A stretch of 10,937 nt of DNA. Origin: JBFLYE01 sp040756715 [NCBI: bacterium] (lineage in GTDB: Bacteria > UBA9089 > UBA9088). The position numbers and the translations under genes are program-made. Below, one piece after another: positions 6,395-10,937 of the stretch; positions within the stretch are counted from its first letter, which is position 1; every line of letters begins with the position of its first letter. The notes beneath the pieces were generated by a model. That model saw only the letters and a program-made list of their open reading frames with translations, was not told the origin of the DNA and did not search any database. The DNA lies in the NCBI GenBank assembly GCA_040756715.1, contig JBFLYE010000179.1, forward strand, positions 1 through 10,937. Direction: 5' to 3'.

Positions 6395-8945
6395 TTACAA
6401 TCGCCTTTTTATCAAAGTATTTTCTTGCTATTTGCTTTATGGTGGGAGGATCTATTTTATCCAACCTTTCTTTATATCTTTCCACCTCATTAAAAGACAT
6501 ACCATAAAGCTCACAAAGCCCTGCTTCAAATCCATATCGGCTATTATCTTCCAATAATGCCTCCTTTTCTCCAATAAGATATGTCTTGGAGGAGGAAAGC
6601 TCATCAGATGATACATCTTCATCTTTAAGCCTTGCTATCTCTTTTTCTATTTTTTTACAAACTAAAGATACATTCTTCTCTGATGTTTGGGCGTGAATAA
6701 TAAAACATCCAGGGTCAAGACCAAAGATATTAAAGGAATCCGTATAGTAGACAAGCCCCTCTTCCTCACGCAAACTATTAAAAAGCCTTCCACCCTGCCT
6801 TGAAAGAATAGAAGAAATAAGCTCAAGGGAAAATCTATCTTCATCGGTTATCCTGCTCCCAAGAAAGCCCATCATAATCCCAGCTTGAGAAAACCTTTTA
6901 TTCTTCATCCTTAATTCTATATCTTCTTCCAATTGTGGATTGGGATATGGTTGTGGCTTATAAAGCCTTCTTTGTTCTAATCTTTGAAAATGCCTTTTTA
7001 TAGATTTTTCTATTTTCTCTGGATTTACACCTCCAAATACAGTCAAAACCATGTTATTTGGCATTATTCTCTCATTATAAAATGAAAGGAGATCACTTTT
7101 GGTAATACTTTCTATGGATTCTTCTCTTCCCAGCTCAGAGATGCTATATGGATGGGTTTTGTAGATGGTTTTTAGAAACATATTTAGGCAGAATGAAAAC
7201 ATTTCATCAGAGCGTGCTTTCAGGGAAAGAATTACTCTCTTTTTTTCCCTCTTAATCTCTTCTTCATCAAAGGTTGGCTCTTTAATTATTTCCTTAAGTA
7301 TTGCAAGACCCTTATCAACATTTTCAGGAAGAATAGAGATGGAGATTCCAAAGGAATTTCTTCCACCATAGGAAGAGATGCTTCCACCAAGAGACTCAAT
7401 CTCTTCGGCAATCCTTGCCCTTCCTTTGTTTTTTGTTCCCGCAAGAAGTAAGGAGGAGGTAAGGTTTGAAATCCCCTCCTTCCCCTCTTTTTCTACCAAC
7501 CTTCCTCCCTTAAATAAGGCATAAATTGATACAAGACCTTTTGTATTTGAAGGGCTTATAAGATAGGTAAGCCCATTGGGAAGATACCCCTTTTTTATTT
7601 CTCTTTTCTTTACAGCTATTTTTTCCTTTTCTTCTTTCAGCTTTTCTGGAGAAAGAAGGGCAAATGTCATATTGTTAGAATTAAGGTATAGCTTTGCAGC
7701 ATCCCTTATTTCCGAAGGCTTAATCCCTTCTATATTTTTTACATATTCATCTAAGAAATAGGGGTTTCCTGTATCAAGAAAGGATTCTCCCAGAACAGAT
7801 GCCCTCTTTTCAATGGTCTCTTCCAAAGAATAAATATCTGCAATGAGCTTTCTCTTTGCAAGGTTAAGCTCCTTTTGAGATACACCATCTTTTTTTATCC
7901 TTTCAATCTCTCTGAGTATTTCTTTTTCTGCTAGCCTAAGGTTGTTTGGATGCATCTTTGCTGAAATGCCAAATAGTCCAGGAAATGCTGGTGTATAAGA
8001 GAAGGATTCAATAGAAAGAACAAGGCCTTTATCATCAACCAGAGATTTATAAAGCCTTCCTGTTCTTCCCTTTCCTAATATTGCAGAGAGTAAATCCAGG
8101 TGATGAATATCAGGGTGGGTAATGGATGGAATATGGAATCCCATGGCAAGATAGGCAAGATTAAAAGGCTTTTCAGTATAAAAGGTTCTCTTTGAAACCT
8201 GTCTTGGTTCATTTGGAATGCTTATAGCCTTTTCTTGTTTCCTTGGAATGCTTGAAAATACCCTTTTTATCTTATCCAAAAGCTCTCTTTCCTCAAAATC
8301 TCCGCAGGCAGAAATTGCAATATTAGAAGGGATATACCTTTCTTTATGATAGGCAATAAGGTCTTTCCTTTTCAATTCTTTAAAAAGCTCTTTATAACCG
8401 ATTATCGGGTATCTAACAGGATGGGTTGTAAATGCTTCTTGGAATAGACACCTTAAAAGAAAATCTTCGGGAGAATTATCCCTTGTCTCAATCTCCTTTA
8501 AGATAACATCTTTTTCCTTAACAAGCTCATCTTCTGGAAATTCGGGAAAAAATAAGATATCCTTAAGGATGTCAATAGCAACATACATTGATTGGGATGG
8601 AATGGTGATTTTGTAGACGGTTTTGTCAAAAGATGTAAATGCATTTATTCTTCCTCCCTCCTTTTCAATTTCACCTGCTATTTCTTGAGGGCCTCTTTTC
8701 TTTGTTCCTTTAAAGAGCATATGCTCTACAAGATGGGATATACCAGAGCCAATGTATTCATCTTCATAGATGCTTCCTGCCTTTACAAACGCCTGTAGAG
8801 ATACAAATTCTGTTGTATGCCTCTCCTCAAGGATTACCTTCATTCCATTTTCCAGGGTATAAACGGAGGGAAAGGCAAAATGTGAAAGGAGAAAGAAAAG
8901 GAGGGTTTTATAACGCAATCTTAAGAAGCTGTTCATACGATGCAT
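6381..8945 (-). CDS. Secreted tandem M16 (insulinase/pitrilysin-like) zinc peptidase
   Basis: An 854-residue protein with an N-terminal signal sequence (arginine-lysine region then LLFFLLSHFAF, residues 15-25), so it is likely exported to the periplasm. It contains two M16 halves. The first has the inverted zinc motif HLVEH (71-75) with distal ligand E151 in ILKEIETRD, and the RTGRLYKSLV helix of the M16 C-terminal subdomain. The second half (from about 450, LPNGLTYLI) has NLTSS in place of HxxEH and is expected to be catalytically dead, like the non-catalytic halves of other M16 enzymes. Likely role is degradation of unfolded or signal peptides. The ATG at 8945 has AAAGG (8953-8957) at 7 nt; an alternative ATG lies at 8936. 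Both starts lie inside the end of porB, so the two genes are co-transcribed. Confidence 0.9.
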   Translation of the reverse strand: MHRMNSFLRLRYKTLLFFLLSHFAFPSVYTLENGMKVILEERHTTEFVSLQAFVKAGSIYEDEYIGSGISHLVEHMLFKGTKKRGPQEIAGEIEKEGGRINAFTSFDKTVYKITIPSQSMYVAIDILKDILFFPEFPEDELVKEKDVILKEIETRDNSPEDFLLRCLFQEAFTTHPVRYPIIGYKELFKELKRKDLIAYHKERYIPSNIAISACGDFEERELLDKIKRVFSSIPRKQEKAISIPNEPRQVSKRTFYTEKPFNLAYLAMGFHIPSITHPDIHHLDLLSAILGKGRTGRLYKSLVDDKGLVLSIESFSYTPAFPGLFGISAKMHPNNLRLAEKEILREIERIKKDGVSQKELNLAKRKLIADIYSLEETIEKRASVLGESFLDTGNPYFLDEYVKNIEGIKPSEIRDAAKLYLNSNNMTFALLSPEKLKEEKEKIAVKKREIKKGYLPNGLTYLISPSNTKGLVSIYALFKGGRLVEKEGKEGISNLTSSLLLAGTKNKGRARIAEEIESLGGSISSYGGRNSFGISISILPENVDKGLAILKEIIKEPTFDEEEIKREKKRVILSLKARSDEMFSFCLNMFLKTIYKTHPYSISELGREESIESITKSDLLSFYNERIMPNNMVLTVFGGVNPEKIEKSIKRHFQRLEQRRLYKPQPYPNPQLEEDIELRMKNKRFSQAGIMMGFLGSRITDEDRFSLELISSILSRQGGRLFNSLREEEGLVYYTDSFNIFGLDPGCFIIHAQTSEKNVSLVCKKIEKEIARLKDEDVSSDELSSSKTYLIGEKEALLEDNSRYGFEAGLCELYGMSFNEVERYKERLDKIDPPTIKQIARKYFDKKAIVIIVP

Positions 8946-9825
8946 CTACTCGCCTTTGAATTTCATCAATCACATCCATCTTTTCCAATAGATGCTTAAA
9001 CCTTGCCTGGGGCTTGATAAATTCAATGATGGGCTTTTTCTCCTTTGGTTTATATGTTATGTGGTATTTGCCGTTTTCTACCTCGTATAGAGGCCAGAAC
9101 CCTGTATCAGCTGCAAGTTTTCCCATTTCAATTGTCTTATTTGAGGGAAATCCCCAGCCAAGTGGACAGGGAGACAAAACATTTATAAAGCTTGGGCCAT
9201 CAGAAGAAAGGGCTTTTTGGGTCTTTTTTACAAGGTCAGACCAGTTTCCCACAATAGCCTGGCCAACATATGGGATATTATGGGCTATAACAATGGCGGT
9301 TAAGTCTTTTCTCTCCTGTGATTTTCCTATTGTTTTCTTTCCTGCCTGGCCGGTGGTTGTGTGTGCTCCAAATGGTGTGGCCGATGACCTTTGCACCCCT
9401 GTATTCATATATGCCTGATTGTTTATACAGACATAGAGCATTCTATCGCCCCTTTCAAGTGCACCTGATAATGCCTGGAGACCTATGTCATAGGTTCCAC
9501 CATCTCCACCAAATGCTATAAAATCAATATCTTCGCTTATCTTTCCCTTTTTCTTTAAGGCAAGATAGGCAGAATAAGCACCCGAGATGGTTGCTGCCGC
9601 ATTTTCAAAGGCAGAGTGGATAAATGGGATTTTCCAGGCGGCATAGGGAAATATGGTTGTGGTAACCTCAAGGCAGCCTGTTGCAGAGGAGACAATTACA
9701 GGTCTTTCCCTGGCAAGGAGGATTTGCCTTGTAGCTATAGTTTCACCACAACCTGCACAAGCCCTATGTCCAGATGAAATGCCCTCCTTCTTTTTTGATA
9801 AAGATTTTAATGTAATGGGAGTCAT
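8908..9825 (-). CDS. porB: Pyruvate:ferredoxin oxidoreductase beta subunit (2-oxoacid oxidoreductase)
   Basis: A 305-residue cytoplasmic TPP-binding subunit of a 2-oxoacid:ferredoxin oxidoreductase, which interconverts pyruvate plus CoA with acetyl-CoA, CO2 and reduced ferredoxin. The TPP/Mg motif runs from GDGG (107-110) to INNQAYMNTG (134-143). Four cysteines placed as in PorB for a [4Fe-4S] cluster are C23 and C26 (CAGCGE), C51 (ATGCLE) and C220 (SPCPLGWG). Length and features match PorB of four-subunit enzymes. The ATG directly follows a promoter. porA, normally the upstream neighbour, is absent: the next sequence is the promoter and a transposase. Substrate (pyruvate versus another 2-oxoacid) is assigned by resemblance. 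Confidence 0.92.
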   Translation of the reverse strand: MTPITLKSLSKKKEGISSGHRACAGCGETIATRQILLARERPVIVSSATGCLEVTTTIFPYAAWKIPFIHSAFENAAATISGAYSAYLALKKKGKISEDIDFIAFGGDGGTYDIGLQALSGALERGDRMLYVCINNQAYMNTGVQRSSATPFGAHTTTGQAGKKTIGKSQERKDLTAIVIAHNIPYVGQAIVGNWSDLVKKTQKALSSDGPSFINVLSPCPLGWGFPSNKTIEMGKLAADTGFWPLYEVENGKYHITYKPKEKKPIIEFIKPQARFKHLLEKMDVIDEIQRRVDASYEQLLKIAL

Positions 9826-9831
9826 AAAAAT

Positions 9832-9861
9832 AGTTTAACAACAAAAAAATTTTATTGTCAA
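9832..9861 (-). promoter_or_regulatory. porB promoter giving a leaderless transcript
   Basis: On the minus strand a perfect TTGACA (9856-9861) is followed after 18 nt by TAAACT (9832-9837, four of six matches to TATAAT). Only 6 nt separate this -10 box from the porB ATG at 9825, so the predicted start of transcription is at or beside the A of ATG. No Shine-Dalgarno sequence fits in between. Confidence 0.6.
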
Positions 9862-9965
9862 GTCATTTTCGCCAAAAATTTTCTCTCCATATCAAAACCT
9901 CAAGTAATTGCCCCATAATACATATATTATCCTAAGTTTTGTAGTGCCGACTATCAAAAAATCCC

Positions 9966-9994
9966 TTGACATATTTGGAATTAAAGTATAAAAT
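9966..9994 (+). promoter_or_regulatory. Transposase promoter
   Basis: Perfect TTGACA at 9966-9971, 17 nt spacer, TAAAAT at 9989-9994 (alternatively TATAAA at 9987 with a 15-nt spacer). The predicted transcription start is near 10001, which rules out the upstream in-frame TTG and the ATG at 9993 as starts and favours ATG at 10008. Confidence 0.6.
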
Positions 9995-10007
9995 GGTAGT
10001 GATAATC

Positions 10008-10853
10008 ATGTATATAAGAAAGACTGTAAGAGAAAAAAATGGTAAGAGGTATGAGTATTGGCGAATTGTTGTGTCTTTTAGGGATAAAAAGGGAAGGGTT
10101 CTGCAAAAGACTATTCGTAATTTGGGAAGGCTCAGAGATGAAGAAGTATTGAAGTGGAAGCTACTTCTCTCTTTTAAGTCGCTTGAGGAGATTGTAATAG
10201 CAAGATGGGAAGATATCAAAATTAAATCTATTCGTGAGGGGATTTCAGTTGCTATACTTGATGGTTTATGGAAATATTGGGGGCTTTTTGATTTAATAAA
10301 TTCTCTTTTAGATAAAGGAGCTCAAAATGTTGCGGAAGCTCTCACCATCAATAGATGCGTTCATCCTAATAGTGATTATAAAGTCAGTAACTGGTATAAT
10401 AAGACACTCCTCCCTTTCATTCAGGCTAAGGATGGAATTAATCCGACAGAGATTTACCGGACATTGGATAAAATTTTAGAGATTGAAGGTAAGATTCAGG
10501 TTCATCTTTATAAAAGGATAAAGGATTTAGGGTTAGACGAATTCAATTTAGTATTTTATGACCTTACCTCTACTTATTTTGAGGGTAATGGACCTGATTT
10601 AGCTGGTTTTGGGCATTCAAGAGACCATAGAAACGATAGGAGGCAAATTATATTAGCGATAGCAGTTACAAAGAAAGGATTTCCATTTTGGTGGAAGATA
10701 TTTAAGGGCAACACAATGGATTCTGTGACTTTAATTGAAATAGTTAGCTCCTTAAAGGAACAATTTAATTTAAGTGAATGTGCATTGGTCGTGGACAAGG
10801 GACTTATAACAATTTGGCTCTTCACGGAATATGGTGCAAATATAATCTCTTGA
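10008..10853 (+). pseudogene. IS1634 family transposase, truncated
   Basis: The reading frame from ATG 10008 encodes 281 residues starting MYIRKTVREKNGKRYEYWRI, the usual opening of IS1634-group transposases. Catalytic-core features are FYDLTSTYFEG (183-193, first Asp at 185), FGHSRDHRNDRRQ (201-213), FPFWWKIFKGNTMDS (225-239) and VVDKG (261-265, second Asp at 263). Family members run to about 450-550 residues, so the final third with the catalytic Glu is missing. After DKGLIT the frame degrades. An adjacent frame reads NNLALHG, which resembles the expected ENL continuation, while the original frame resumes with YGANIIS before TGA, suggesting small indels. An inactive remnant is most likely; a recoding frameshift is less likely because no slippery site is obvious. 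Confidence 0.75.
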
Positions 10854-10898
10854 AAATGTTGCACCTGAATGAGTATTATAACCCTTTAAATCTCTCTA

Positions 10899-10937
10899 AA
10901 AGGAGGGTAACTCAAACAGATGCAACAAATAGATTAT
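10899..10937 (+). other. Ribosome binding site and possible start of a gene cut by the window edge
   Basis: AAAGGAGGG at 10899-10907 is a very strong Shine-Dalgarno sequence, followed 12 nt later by ATG at 10920 (MQQIDY to the edge). The spacing is longer than ideal. Too little is visible to identify a product. Confidence 0.3.

Larger units (their letters stand above)
9941..10853 (+). mobile_element. Partial IS1634-like insertion sequence (IS4 superfamily), left part
   Basis: Contains a promoter and the first half of an IS1634-type transposase. The left terminus is proposed at GTAGTGCCGACTATC (about 9941-9955), 25 bp before the promoter, because it lies where the inverted repeat should be and looks like IS1634-group ends. 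The right end is not seen, so neither the terminal inverted repeat pair nor a target duplication can be confirmed. The element seems truncated or decayed at about 10850. Confidence 0.45.

Noticed and set aside
6370-6410. A bidirectional terminator between lpxK and the M16 gene
   Set aside because: The genes overlap by 14 bp and no GC-rich stem with a T tract could be seen.
9014-9418. A 134-residue plus-strand ORF opposite porB
   Set aside because: It is antisense to a conserved enzyme with intact motifs and has no family resemblance or ribosome binding site.
9966-10007. Longer transposase start at the TTG at 9966 (or ATG at 9993)
   Set aside because: The TTG is part of the TTGACA -35 box and the ATG at 9993 overlaps the -10 box; the family normally begins at the MYIRKT equivalent.

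Overview
The window looks like a contig from an uncultured, AT-rich, anaerobic bacterium with an outer membrane. LpxK (lipid A 4'-kinase) and a secreted M16 peptidase indicate a Gram-negative envelope. The beta subunit of pyruvate:ferredoxin oxidoreductase indicates ferredoxin-linked anaerobic carbon metabolism. Coding is dense, with overlapping or nearly touching genes, and start codons sit almost directly behind promoter -10 boxes. I cannot name a phylum with confidence.

Region 1 (1-4179, minus strand) is a decayed type I-A-like CRISPR-Cas interference operon, read from 4037 towards 122: cas3' helicase, cas3'' HD nuclease, a HEPN protein, a short cas8/cas7-like protein and a cas5 stump. Split cas3'/cas3'' is the hallmark of I-A. 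The unusual point is that the HD nuclease ORF continues without a stop into a complete-looking MNT nucleotidyltransferase domain, and the next gene encodes the HEPN partner with which MNT proteins form toxin-antitoxin modules. A MNT-HEPN cassette therefore appears to have been spliced into the 3' end of cas3''. Downstream genes are damaged: the 228-residue protein looks like a Cas8 N-terminus joined to a Cas7 C-terminus, and Cas5 stops at 64 residues. A 34-codon headless C-terminal remnant lies upstream of cas3'. No CRISPR array, cas1, cas2, cas4 or cas6 is in the window. A small hairpin-forming, heptamer-repeat segment lies at 1-78 beyond the cas5 stump.

Region 2 (4197-6394, plus strand) is a two-gene housekeeping operon, folC then lpxK, behind a TATAAT box only 8 nt before the folC ATG.

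Region 3 (6381-9861, minus strand) is porB followed by an 854-residue double M16 peptidase whose start overlaps the end of porB. It converges on lpxK with a 14-bp stop overlap. A TTGACA promoter places the start of transcription at or next to the porB ATG. The partner porA is not upstream.

Region 4 (about 9941-10937, plus strand) is the promoter and 5' half of an IS1634-like (IS4 superfamily) transposase that ends prematurely, before the third catalytic residue. A ribosome-binding site and possible new start codon follow at the window edge.
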